Of a stretch of DNA of 64,000 nt, positions 11,542-22,412 are shown one piece after another. Each line of letters begins with the position of its first letter. The stretch's first letter is position 1. Origin of the DNA: Umbilicaria muhlenbergii (lineage: Eukaryota; Ascomycota; Lecanoromycetes; Umbilicariales; Umbilicariaceae); assembly GCA_000611775.1 (NCBI GenBank), contig KK106982.1, positions 2,661,992 through 2,725,991 on the forward strand, given 5' to 3'. Position numbers and translations under genes: made by a program. Below the pieces are notes generated by a model. That model had not been told where the DNA came from, searched no databases, and saw nothing but the letters and a program-made list of their open reading frames with translations.

Positions 11542-12702
11542 GTGTTCCGAAACCCCTCCCCCACCTCCCCCAAAGGGTTTGAGGTGGGGGGCCCCGGAGC
11601 CCCTTCAGCATTAATACAAATACAGTAGGGTTTTCAAAGGAGGGAGGGAGGTGATGAACTTTTTAGCAATAAACAAACAGTTATAAAATGTACATTTGAC
11701 TTTATTAAGTCATGATTCAAACTTCTCACTGATCTTGATAATGTCTTCCTTAAGCTGATACATCAATCTGTTATTAATAATTTTATATTATAAAATATTC
11801 TTGACATGAGAGGAATTATGATTTCAGGAGTCAAGGCTAGGATTACACAGGAGTAGATCACGTAGAGGTATAGTATGTACTGTAATAGCACCGTAAGGAC
11901 AGGCTTATCATTACAAAACATCATGTAAATACAAAGGAGTATAGAGCTTCTCAGATCCATACATGACCAAGTCCTCAGCGAGCCTTGACGTCTATCAACA
12001 CCTAGAAGTTCAAGGAGTTACCTTCAAATAGTTCAAAGCCTTTCAGCTGCTCGATTGCAAATACAGTTATCCATTGCCCTAGTGTGTGGGTCTTGACAGC
12101 GCAGTGAAGCTTGCAACCCGGTCTATGGATTTTCTGGAGTTGTTCTGTAAGAAATCAACTTGAGGCGGATATCATGGCTTGATATGGCTGTCGAGGCGGT
12201 TGTGGAGGAGCGGCTGGGCATTGAAGTTGAAGCTGAACAGAGACGTCGTTTGACGTTCGATGGCGGCTGTCAAATGTCAACTATGCTCTTCGGGCCTAGC
12301 GGGGGCATTCCGCGAAGCTTTTTGACACGGCATTAGCTGACAGGCACTGCCGGCTTCAAACCAAATTCAAGAAAAGACTCAACACCTTACAAATATCGCA
12401 ACTAATCCCAGAAGCTTAATTTAAACAAGCCAAGTGAATGACATTTTGATTCGAACTCGCGGAGTCTTGCTACAAGCATATTGTTCTCCGTCGGCGGGCC
12501 CCCCGAACAGGTAATCGACGGGTGGGATCCCGCTCAGCCGGTTGTGTGACAAGTTGCGCTCTTTCGTCAAGATGAAGTCATACCCTCCGGTGGTCAACTT
12601 TCTCACCAGAGCAACAACCAGCACTGTCTATGACTTCCTGGGCTGTTCAAACGCCCTCGCCTTGATTACTTGACTCATCATTATTGCACACTAACATTCA
12701 GC
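11542..12702. other. Unassigned sequence replacing the propeller gene's 5' part
   Basis: It starts with a C/G-rich end holding a perfect 10-bp hairpin (CCCCCACCTC 11558-11567 / GAGGTGGGGG 11581-11590, 13-nt loop). An AT-rich stretch follows (11640-12000), with no coding signal that could be supported. The hairpin at the breakpoint suggests the terminus of a mobile element, but no matching second end was found. 12421-12624 (-) is open but unrecognised. Confidence 0.4.
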
Positions 12703-13850
12703 ATGTCCCTCAGTCGAACACTTGCACGGCCGAGCTCCCTGCTCCGCTGCTGTCGCACAACAAGCCTAGGCTCACGATGTCTCTCTACATCTTACCCATT
12801 GCGGGCCTCGAAGAATCCACAAATCCTCCTGCAAGACGCCGATAATGGTTACGGCTCCATCAGGTCGAATCCACGGACGCCCAAACCCAGAACACACGGG
12901 GTGACGGAAATACGTGGGCCATATTACAGTGTGATGGGTAAACGATATCTTTCCGATGTCCTCGAGACAATGGGATAACATGTTGATGGGCTGAAATTCC
13001 CCGGGGGCTCGTTTACGCTGTTTCCGAAGAAAGAGTTGAAAGAGCTGATTGACCTGGCCCATGAGCACAATGTCTATGTCTCCACAGGGGGCTTTAATGA
13101 ACATCTTTTGACTCATTCCGACGTCGATACCGTCGTGGATCGCTATCTCGAGAGGTGCAAAGAAATCGGGTTAAGACAAGGGGGAGCCAATGCCTTTGCC
13201 ATCAACGCTGAGTTTGGCAACGCCATACAGATTCGATGTGATCGAGCTTTCATCTGGTTTCCTCTCGCTCCCAGCCGATGACTGGCTTCGCTTGGTTGAT
13301 AAGGTTCATTCTTATGGCTTGAAAGCGGAGCCTGAGCTTGGCATTCAATTTGGCGCAGGCGGAAGTATGCGGTTCTTTTCCTCTCATATCTCTCTAAAAT
13401 ATCTATACTGAGTGGGCTTCAACTAGACACCGAAGCCGCCGACCTTGAGGCAGCTGGCACAAGCGATCCAGGCCGCGTCATCAACCTCGGGAAACGCTTC
13501 ATCGACGCCGGCGTCAAGCGCATGATGATCGAGAGTGAAGGCATAACAGAAAACGTCAAAAGCTGGCGTACGGACGTGATACATGCGTCACTCAAAGATT
13601 TACCAATGGAAAAGGTCATGTTTAAAGCAGCAGACCCTAAAGTGTTCAATTGGTAATTGGTCGCACAACTTGAAGTTTACGTCTAGGCTGATGGCGATGG
13701 CAACGCAGGTACATCCGAGAGTTTGGAGTTGATGTCAACCTGTTCGTGGATCATTCGCAAACGGTGCAACTATCGTGCCTTCCTTCCGGCATCTAGGGCA
13801 TGGCGAATACGTTTGGGAAGATCACCACTTTCAGACCTGACCATAACTAA
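12703..13850 (+). pseudogene. ComA-type phosphosulfolactate synthase gene with two in-frame stops
   Basis: The exons join(12703..13169,13231..13364,13427..13652,13709..13850) give 322 codons in perfect frame. Introns are 61, 62, 56 nt and restore KEIGFDVIELSSGF, FGAGGNTEAADLEA and FNWYIREFGVDVNLFVDHSQ. The family (ComA/HSA32) makes (2R)-phospho-3-sulfolactate from PEP and sulfite; recognisable blocks are VDGLKFPGGSF, VYVSTGGFNEHLL, and VNLFVDHSQ. The N-terminus is Arg/Ser-rich and could be a mitochondrial presequence. The frame holds TAA at codon 92 (12976-12978, just before HVDGLKF) and TAG at 13794-13796, where the family usually has Trp (GIWG). Both are explained by single transitions. The gene is therefore probably dead, unless the stops are sequencing errors. 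Confidence 0.82.
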
Positions 13851-14429
13851 GTCAAGATTACAGAGCCAGAGTGGTATGATACTGGCTTTATAAGACTGCA
13901 GATAAGTAACACCGAGGCAGCAGCGGTGACTCAGCGAGCTACACCATAATCAGAGTGCGTGATAGAGGTGGTGAATAACATCAAGTAGGCTACCACGCAG
14001 CTATACATATTATCTTATAGATTGGTACTGATGACGCAATTATGAGGCAGGCAGAGGGACTCGCTGTCGCCTATCTGAATCGACATGTGGTTAACTCGCT
14101 TTGAAACGTTTAGAAGCGCATTGTCATAAACGCACACTATCTAATAACTAAAGCGTATGGTAATTTGCGTATGCGCGTATATATACTTGTACGCCGTGTA
14201 CATAACAGACACTGTTGAACTGACTACTCGTTTCCATGGTTAACCTTCCGAAGCGCATTCCTCATTCCGAATTCCCACTGTCCCTCCCAGAGAGCGTATT
14301 GGGCCATCTCCCTATGATCTCCGCGAGCCGATTTAAACGCGACCAACATGCTCACCTTCAATCCCTAATTCATTACAGCTCTAAGTCTCGCCCTCCCATT
14401 CACGTCGTCATCTCTACTCCTACGAAACC
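13851..14429. other. Intergenic, nothing recognised
   Basis: This is a GC-moderate spacer with no supported coding or repeat content. It includes the upstream region of the gene at 14430. Confidence 0.5.
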
Positions 14430-15118
14430 ATGTCTGTACCAACGATGGCAGCACCAAAGCCGGAACGTATGTGCTATCTCTATAACTTCAGTCTCTGTTT
14501 TAACGCAGTACTAAATGCGCTATTCCTCTTCCCGAAGCTTTATTGCTCCCCCCAAACCCCTCACGCACTGACAGACAGGACCACTTGACCGCTAACACAC
14601 CAAATCACAGTCTCTACGACCGACGCTCCCTCTTCACCTCTCCCCAACCACTACCCGCCCTGTCCCCCCGCACCCCCACCCTCATCCCCGCCCCCCCAAA
14701 CCCCCCAATTCCCTGCTACTGGTGCTGACTCCATACCCTTACCTACATAATCATTAAATCCTTTACATAAGAACCTTCCCGCGAAATAACCCCCGCCCTC
14801 GCCAACCCAGAGGACCAAGACTACCGCCTCAGCAAAGCCCTCGACAACATCGCCATCGCCCTCGTGCTGTTCCCCACCGGCGGCGGCGTTGTCCCTGTCG
14901 CCGTGCTGGGTAAGATTTTTCCGGGGCTGAATGTTGCGCATGCCAATAATCATCAGATCACTTATGGGGTGCTTTTTTCGGCGATTAGTGCGCTCAAGAG
15001 CTTTTTTAGGACGTATGGGTCGGTTAAGTTTGCGGTTTTTGATGGGCAGAATCAGGTCGGGTTGGGGAGTCGGCAATTTGTGCCGTTGACGGCGGAGGAG
15101 GGGAAGAGATTGCAATAA
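14430..15118 (+). CDS. Small Pro-rich protein with conserved-looking C-terminal half, unrecognised
   Basis: The model is join(14430..14466,14611..14721,14772..15118), 164 aa, with all phases consistent. Intron 1 (144 nt) has donor GTATGT, branch GCTAAC and acceptor CACAG. Intron 2 is 50 nt (GTGCTG ... ATAAG). Residues 13-50 are Pro/Ser-rich. From about residue 55 a compact domain reads DYRLSKALDNIAIALVLFPT, GGGVVPVAVLGKIFPGLNVA and HANNHQITYGVLFSAISALK. It ends FDGQNQVGLGSRQFVPLTAE. It has no signal peptide. The middle is hydrophobic enough for one membrane-associated helix. The family is not recognised and no function is proposed. Confidence 0.6.
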
Positions 15119-15346
15119 ATGATTGGATTTTTTGTATATTCAGTGGGACTGGCCAGACAGGTGATGCTACCAGGACTGAAGGCAGCGCTGAGACAAAACG
15201 CCCAGTTCGGAGGAAGTGGCCAGTCCTCACCATAGAGAAGCTGAAATCATTCGCACCGCTGGTTTAGTGTGCCGATTCAAAGCCTCCTCATACTCTCACA
15301 TGCATACAGAGACTCACCCACTTTGCCCCACAACTCTCTACAAATT

Positions 15347-16607
15347 CTAGGGAAACTCCTCCCAAAGCGCCACTCCGCTAAACACCTCCCCACCTTCCAC
15401 ACCCCCCTCCAACGTCCCCGTCCACCTCAAATACGACCCCTCCACATCCACCGTCCGCACCGTCGCCGTGACATTCACTTGCAACACCCCCTCTTGCCCC
15501 ATATCTACCTCGATATAGAACCCCGACGGATCACCAGCGCTATGGCTCGGCGGATACGTATCATTCGCGCCGGTAGGTCGTACTGAGATACCAGAGCATG
15601 TCGCGGTGATTATACGCCCGTCACAAGCTACATAGCTGCTCACGTGTTCGGCGCCGGCGATGTCCAAGGCGTCGAACCATACGATCGAGTAGGGGCCTAG
15701 CCGGCCATGGCCCCAGTACCAACTGCTGACGGAGGAGTAGAAGGGTTGATCGCCCCAGTTCTGTGGAGCGTTAGTAACTCTAGGACGGTGATGTGCAAAG
15801 GATGGGGGGGTAGACGAACCTTGTCATGATATCCCGGTCCAGTGAATGCGAGTGGACTCCCACCGAGTGTAAATTCCGCCGTGGCCTCAGCGTCGGGAAC
15901 GGCATTCGACCAACCTACATGCGGAAGTATCTGCATGTTTTGTCCGGGCCCAACAGGTCCGCAGGGGTAGTGAGCTGGTGCTATCTATTCCATAATTCAA
16001 TTAGCACTTGTCAATACCGGAATCAATCTGCCCAACGGCAGTCAAAACATACACTCCTCAGCTCCAACGTCCCCACCACCCCCGCCTCCGGCGCATCAAT
16101 CTCAACTCCCCACCGCTCCATATCCCCACTCCCCCACCACCTCGCACCCGCTCCGACAAACTCCCCCTCGCTCCCCTCCCCCACCGTCACCACCACGGCT
16201 TCCGTCCCTACCAACGTCGCCTCGAACGCCGTCCCGTTCGCAAAATTCGCGTTGAAGGCAATAGAAACGATGTCGGCGGAGGTAACAAATGGGAAGGACA
16301 CGGATGGGAGCGTGAAGAATATAATCACGATGTTGGAGAGTCCGTCGCTGGAGACGGCGTCGAAATACCACCAGTCGAAGACGGAACCGTTGATTGGGGT
16401 CACTTTGGGACTGTCGAGGTTGGAGTTGTTGGAGGTGAATTGAACGTGGCTAGGACCGGAGGCGGGGGTGGCGGGGATGGTGGTGATGAAGTTTTGGGGG
16501 GTGTGGGCGCGGGGAGGATGTCTAGGGGGGGGGTGGGCGAGGGTGAGGTGGAGGGGTAGGAGGAGGAGGAGGAGGGCGAGGAAGCGGTTTGGATGGAAGA
16601 ATGCCAT
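15347..16607 (-). CDS. Secreted CrtC/AttH-fold (Diels-Alderase-like) protein
   Basis: The model is complement(join(15347..15760,15820..15984,16053..16607)), 377 aa, with 68- and 59-nt introns in phase 0. It opens with a signal peptide (MAFFHPNRFLALLLLLLPLH). Family marks are FDWWYFDAVSSDG in the N-terminal half, APAHYPCGPVGPGQN after splice 1, GWSNAVPDA, and GYHDKNWGDQPF, which is rebuilt exactly across splice 2. These are typical of the hydroxyneurosporene-synthase-like lipocalin-type family. That family includes fungal pericyclases (CghA/Fsa2/MycB type) but also many stand-alone secreted members. No PKS lies nearby, so a Diels-Alderase role is only a possibility. Confidence 0.8.
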
Positions 16608-17637
16608 TGTTGTTTGGTCTGTGGTTCAAGTCCGGGATGGCACTGAAGTGGTTTCAGTGGGCCTGATCGCTTTTATGTAGATTGCTGCGGGGAATCTTTG
16701 GTCGGAGAAGCGCTCAAATGGCGCTCTTTTTTTTGGTCATCACCGCGTCTCATTGAGTAGCCTTAGACGCAGACGGTGGAACTAACCGTCCCTTGAGTGG
16801 AGGGTCGGGATTGATGCGAAGTCGGGGTGACGGTTGGAGTAAGCACTAACGCGCGGAAGATTTGTAAAAGGAAGGCTATTGTTGAAGTAAAGACATCATA
16901 TGAAGACAGAAAGAATTAGTAAGTTGCGCAAAGATCGTGAAGGGCTTGAAAGTAGATGCGAGGTACCACATCATAATCATTTGCAATGATGGAAGTGCAC
17001 TAGAGGTAATGAGCCCGGTCCACGTTGAGTTTTGGGGCCATACATACGCCCGCACCTCCATGTCACAAACGGCCCATGGAACACAAAGCGAGAGTAGTGA
17101 CGTAAATTATTCTCGTAGAACGAGTTCGATTACCGCATTAAATGAGCACTTGGGTGCAATACATCCCGTTCGCCTTCATCTTTTGTCAGATTCCCACAGC
17201 GGGTTTGGGATTATCCGAGCCATAAGAAGTTAAAGCATCTGAGGATGAGGAAGCGTTCCTGCTCAACCGACGAATAGGAAAGTCGTATCAATCAAAGGTA
17301 AGAAATACAATCGCATCATAACAAGCATGCCTTCATCTAGGACGACCTCTTGCCGGACTCAGCCGGGTGCATGTTATATTCATGGGGCGGTGCGGATTCA
17401 CGAGCTCGTTCTCCGAAGGACCAACAACGGGGCGGAAAGCAGCCCTTGCGAGTGGTGCTTATTCCGGGATGGTGAGATGAGAGATCATTTGAAGGCTCCG
17501 CTGGACTATCGGCGTTGGCGTTGGGGGTCCTTCCGACGGCGATGGTTTCGCACGTAAGCGCTTTCGTCCAGGACCTGTGCGTTGTGCTTGTTCTTGCGAA
17601 ATGCCGTCCATGCTTATCCAGCTTACTAGGTAACGTA
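16608..17637. other. Intergenic region
   Basis: This holds the upstream region of the CrtC-like gene and ordinary spacer up to the pogo-type element. Short frames on both strands show no domain. Nothing else is recognised. Confidence 0.5.
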
Positions 17638-18072
17638 GTCCACGGGGCAACGCCGCACTATAGGCAACGCCGCACCCCCCCCCCCCCCCCCAACTATTGA
17701 GATTACCTGTTTCTCCACCATAACTGCATGCATTCAATGGAGAAAGAAGTGCGTATTCTGAAGGCCATTGAGGCCTATAATAACGCTCTTACAAATCCAG
17801 AAAGCAGCTAGAGACACAGGCTAGGAAGTCAAAACGGCTGCAGGATAAAGAGGAGAAGCAGACTGCGAAGACTGCAGTTGTCACAGCAAAAGCAGCCACG
17901 GAGGTGCTGAAATGCATAGAATCCTACAGCTCTGTTATAGACTATAATGTAGAGCTTTAAAGTTCCTTATTTAGATCGAAATTTACAGCTCAATTGGTGA
18001 AATTCTGATTTTTTCCCCCCGGGGGGGGGGGGGGGTGCGGCGTTGCCTATAGTGCGGCGTTGCCCCGTGGGA
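17638..18072 (+). mobile_element. Non-autonomous pogo/Fot1-type (Tc1/mariner superfamily) deletion derivative
   Basis: This is a 435-bp element between TA dinucleotides (17636-17637 and 18073-18074). Its inverted ends are over 50 bp: CCACGGGGCAACGCCGCAC, a TATAGG spacer, a second CAACGCCGCAC, then a poly-C run; the mirror image with a poly-G run is at the right. The inside keeps two scraps of transposase on the + strand. 17728-17808 reads an N-terminal helix-turn-helix-like MEKEVRILKAIEAYNNALTN. 17805-17960 reads a C-terminal basic coiled-coil piece (KSKRLQDKEEKQTAKTA) to a stop. The catalytic middle is deleted, as in classic MITE formation. Ends are nearly identical, so insertion is fairly recent. 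Confidence 0.8.
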
Positions 18073-18535
18073 TACGTTATCGGACGGAAGTTGCTGCAGG
18101 GTCCAGAGTCCTTGCTTGATCCTTGCCAAGCTTGCTAATTCACCCATGTCGCCATCTTATCGCCGTGCGTATTGTGTGGTCGTACAACAGCATGGTTGAG
18201 TTGGCACCTTGAGTCCGACTCTCCGACCCTGCGTCAACAGCCTCGGTGGTTTAGCAATCAAGACCACGCATCTTTTGTATATCAAATCATGCCGGCGCAC
18301 CATTGTACACGAGGGGTTATCGTGGGGTTATGCCTCACTCCCTCCACCGACAACATGTGGTGCTTCAATCCTGAGAACGTCTGCTTTACCTCCGAACCAT
18401 TCACATATAACAAGAGATTGCCCCCAACAACTGCCTCAATATAAGACATCCACATCTCCTTTCCCCTCGCGCTCACACCAACCTGTCCAGCATCAAGACC
18501 CACCTCTATATTATCGATTCAAAGTCCAAAGCCGT

Positions 18536-19367
18536 ATGCCAAATACTCCAATCATGTCTCCGAGGCTCTCTGGAAAGATAGCCCTTATCACTGGTGCCTC
18601 CCGCGGTATCGGTCGCGCCACGGCACTGGCACTTGCGCGCGAAGGGGCGTCGGTCGTCGTCAACTATGCCGGCAACGCTGCCGCTGCCAAGGAGGTCGTC
18701 ACGGAGATCGAAGGCCTCGGCCAGCGCGCCATTGCAGTCCAGGCTGACGTCGGTAACCCTTCCGACATTAAAAAGTTAGTTGACCAGGCCGTCGCTATTT
18801 TCGAGCGTATCGATATCCTGATTTGCTGCGCCGGTCTCTTGATGATGAAGGATCTTGCGAATACAACCTCAGAGGACTTTGACAAGAGCTTTGGTGTCAA
18901 CGTCAAGGGCCCATACTTTTTGGCTCAGGTAGGGACTTCTTCACTGGCAGCTGAGCTTCCTCGCTCTTCGTTGGCTAATGGGTTGTGATTAGGGAGTGCA
19001 GAAGTGTATGCCGGACGGCGGTCGGATCATCCTCTTCTCAACCTCTCTCACCGCTGCTTCCGGCATCTTACCTAACTACCTCTTGTACGCTTCGACCAAA
19101 GGGGCCATCGAGCAGATGACCCGTGTCATGGCCAAAGACCTCGGCAGGCGCACCATCACCGTCAATACCATCTCGCCAGGCCCCACCGGGACCGAGATGT
19201 TTTATGAAGGGAAGTCGGAGCAGTTGGTCAAGATGATCGAGGCCTGGGCACCGGCGGATCGCCTCGGCAAGCCGGATGAGATTGCCAACGGTGTTTTGTT
19301 TCTGGCGTCCCCAGAGGCGGCGTGGGTCAACGGGCAGAATTTGAGGGTCAACGGTGGTATGACATAG
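18536..19367 (+). CDS. Short-chain dehydrogenase/reductase (FabG-like)
   Basis: The model is join(18536..18928,18993..19367), 255 aa, with one 64-nt phase-0 intron (CAG|GTAGGG ... GATTAG). It is a classical SDR with a Rossmann fold. The NAD(P)-binding motif TGASRGIG is at residues 19-26. The usual NNAG reads CCAG in ILICCAGLL. Catalytic Ser149 and Tyr163-x3-Lys167 lie in YLLYASTK. It ends in the typical GQNLRVNGGM tail. The best family match is 3-oxoacyl-ACP reductase or other small-molecule ketoreductases; the substrate is unknown. A second ATG at 18554 (MSPRLSG) could also start the protein. It is near a CrtC-like gene and a BBE-type oxidase, so a joint pathway is possible but unproven. Confidence 0.9.
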
Positions 19368-20364
19368 AGTGCAGTGGTTTGGTCGTGGAAATCATGCCCG
19401 ATGAAAAGGACGTCCACCAGGTTCAGGATCGCTAGCTAAAAGCTTAGGTAGAAGCATCAACAAGTCAACAAGTCCACAAGTCCACAGTCAAGCGGGTCTC
19501 AGCGAGTATGCATTTCAACCTCTGTTCTTGTACAGGACTTTGATATCTTCGATTCGACGGGGCAGCTGCTGCATAATGTCAGGCAAAGATAACTGGTCGC
19601 ACAAGGCTAGCTTGTATTCGGTTTGGCGCCATTTCGGCAACGACACCGCCTTAGTCCTAACCGCTAACCGGGCTTCTCTTTCCCCCCACTTTCAATCCCC
19701 GAATCGTACCTGCAGCCATTCATCAACCTGGCACAGCAGGTACACAATGCTGTTCGTTCATTCGTCACACACATCGAATCGCCAAGCACGTTGTATCCCC
19801 GGGTAGGAGCCGGAGGATGCCTATACGAGGCCGAGAAGTTGTCGGCCATCCTGCAAGGTCCGAGACACATTACCTGCATGCCAATGAGCTCTGCGCCCAC
19901 TTTCAAGTCTAGATCGCGTTCTGTGTGGACATCTGCAAGGCCCCAATGCAAGTTGACGTTCGCATAAAAACTCAAACGTTGCTTTCTGCTTTAAACCAAC
20001 ATCATGCTGCGTGGAGCCGGATCTTGATTTGTCTCTTGGCTTTCTGCCTTCCCAAGGCAGCAGGAAGGATGAGAACGCCTTGCCGGGTTCGCAGACTTAC
20101 CAGGCTGTTGGGGTTGAACCCCGATCAGGTAGCGAGACAAGATGACATCATGGCAATGGTGATTATACAGATCCTGTCGGGCATCTTCAACCCTGAGTCG
20201 GGCATCCTTTAAGGCGAAGCAAGTATCTTGTTTACCGGAAAGAGCCCCGCAGATATGTCTGTGTTAAAACTGCTTTGGCCATTACCTTTCACCTTCTCCT
20301 CCGTGTTGCTCGCACAGAGACCATCTCTTTTGGCCCCCGTCCGCGTTTCTTCTGCTGTATCATT
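19368..20364. other. Intergenic region
   Basis: It contains a short run of near-repeats (TCAACAAG, TCCACAAG at about 19460-19490) and otherwise unrecognised sequence. No complete gene could be built on either strand. Confidence 0.45.
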
Positions 20365-22089
20365 ATGCATCTCTTTACTTTCTCCGCCGCCGTAAGCTTC
20401 CTTGTTCAGGCAGTCAGTCCTGCACTGGCGTCTCCTCAAGGCTTCACCAGATTGGATACCTTTCGAAAGCGTGATGTCGCCACAACTCTGGGATCCAAAC
20501 TGTCTGCGAACGCAACCATTATCCTACCCAATGACCCGGATTGGTCAAATGTGACCGCACGCTGGACCCAGTACTTGGCTCCTTCGTTCAGTGTGGTGGT
20601 GGAGCCTGCTACGGAGGCGGATATAGTAGCTGCCGTATGTCTTAATCGTTTGGAGTCCGGTTAGAAGCAATCACTCTAATTCAATAGCAGGTAAATTATG
20701 CTGTTGCCGCCAATATGAGCTTCCTCGCCGTGTCGGGAATGCATGGATTTAACCCTGCTTTGGCCTTTGTTAGAAACGCACTCATGATTAATCTCGCGGC
20801 TTCATTTGATTACACTGTCGTTGACAATGCTAGCGGGACTGCGCTTGTTGGCGGAGGAACTAACATCGGGCAACTCACCAACGCCACCTTTGCAGTAGGC
20901 AGAGAAGTCAGTACGTAACTACAGTCCATGAATATACTTATAACTGCGCTTATTCTCTCCCTAGCCGTTGGTACTTGCTGGTGTGTTGGAGTTCTGGGTG
21001 CAGGCCTTGGGGGTGGACATGGTCGGCTCCAGGGGAAAGCGGGGCTTATCGTCGATAACATGATACAGCTACGCGTCGTTCTGGCCAACGGGACGGTTCT
21101 AAACGTCTCTGAGACAGAGAACCCGGATCTCTTCTGGGGTATGAGGGGTGCGGGGCAAAACTTTGGAGTCGTGGTGGAGGCCAACATTACTACTTACCCC
21201 CTGCTTCCGGGTGGTACAGCCTATGATGTGGAGATGGATTATACTCTTGATCAACTCGAAGACGTCTTGTATTTGGCGAATCAGCAGATTGCGATTCAAC
21301 CACCAGAGCTGTCCTTCTACATTTTCTTCGGTTCAGACCCCGTGACCCTCAATGTAAGTTGTGTCGCTTTACTTGCTTGGATCGTCATTAATGGGGCTCA
21401 GCTCGTTTTCCACATCAATTTCGTCTATGCTGGATCTCAAGCCGACGGGAGGATATGGTCTGCGCCATGGAAAGAGCTCGGCCCAACCAAATTCGTCGAA
21501 ACCAACTTCGCGTGGGACTCACTCGTCTACAGGAGTGCCAATGGCTTGATCGCCGCTCAGTGCGGCAAAAATGGGTATAGAAGCACGTATAGTCTCAACA
21601 TGGCGTACTTCAACGTGACCACCATGCGCGGGCTTGTTACGTCCTACACAGACTTTATCCACGCCAATCCCGCAGCAAACCAGAGCATCATAAACCTCGA
21701 GGTTTATTCTGGGCAAGCCGTGCGCGCGGTTCCAAGCAATAGCACTGCCTACGCAAATCGCGAGTACACAAATATCATGGTGTAAGTCCTCAGCTTCTAT
21801 GTGTCAACAATTCTGATCTTGTATCTATAGCGCAATTTCGCCCTGGTACACCGACCCCGCCATGACCAACGTGGTCAATGACTGGTGCGAAGGCACTCGT
21901 GATTCGCTTCAGACCACCACCGGCTACGATTTACTGCACGTATACCAAAATTATGCTCATAATGAACCTCTTCAAGCGTACTATGGCTACGAGTCATGGC
22001 GGCTCGAGAAGTTGATGGCGTTGAAGATGAAGTATGATCCGAATGGATTCTTTAGTGGATATGCGCCCATTCCGCTAGCCACTGGATGA
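20365..22089 (+). CDS. Secreted BBE-type FAD-linked oxidoreductase
   Basis: The model is join(20365..20634,20691..20910,20965..21353,21402..21781,21831..22089), 505 aa. It starts with a signal peptide (MHLFTFSAAVSFLVQAVSPA) and has N-glycosylation sites. The FAD-binding PCMH/FAD_binding_4 domain carries VSGMHGFNPAL, where the His is the expected 8-alpha FAD attachment site (the usual GGHG reads GMHG). TVGTCWCVGVLGAGLGGGHG supplies the second attachment Cys, so bicovalent flavin is expected. The berberine-bridge C-terminus ends YDPNGFF. The 48-nt third intron (21354-21401) is also open in frame, so retention would add 16 residues. Such oxidases act on alcohols, sugars or alkaloid and polyketide intermediates; the substrate is unknown. 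Confidence 0.92.
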
Positions 22090-22412
22090 TCCAACAAAGG
22101 GGTCGAAGGTGGCGTGAGAAAGTTTGGGTGGAAATCAATCCCTATTCATCTCAACTGAGTCATTGGAGAGAGCATCTGGATGCGGACGCTCTTTTAATAT
22201 TAGTACAGTGCATAACAATCCGGAGTTACCTACCATAGACAGAACAGTGTCATAATAAGAGTGCGCATACACATTCATTCCTGCTCATCAATCTTGTTGA
22301 ATTTATTCAACGGATTGACTTAAGTTCGATTGCTACGAAAAGTGGTGCGAATATATAGAGGGGGATGCCAAGCCACTAAGCAGGCGACAGTGAAAACTCA
22401 ACAAATCTCAGT
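22090..22412. other. Spacer between BBE oxidase gene and Tc1/mariner element
   Basis: This is the 3' flank of the oxidase gene. No feature was recognised apart from A/T-rich sequence that may hold the polyadenylation region. Confidence 0.4.

Noticed and set aside
12421-12624. 67-codon minus-strand frame
   Set aside because: No recognisable family or partner exon; may be a chance frame or a gene scrap, not enough to annotate.
18209-18535. In-frame upstream extension of the SDR frame
   Set aside because: The SDR fold starts normally at residue 10 or so from the ATG at 18536; the extension has no motif and starts without ATG.
20100-20140. tRNA T-arm-like GGGGTTGAACCCC
   Set aside because: No other tRNA arms are present around it; simple hairpin.
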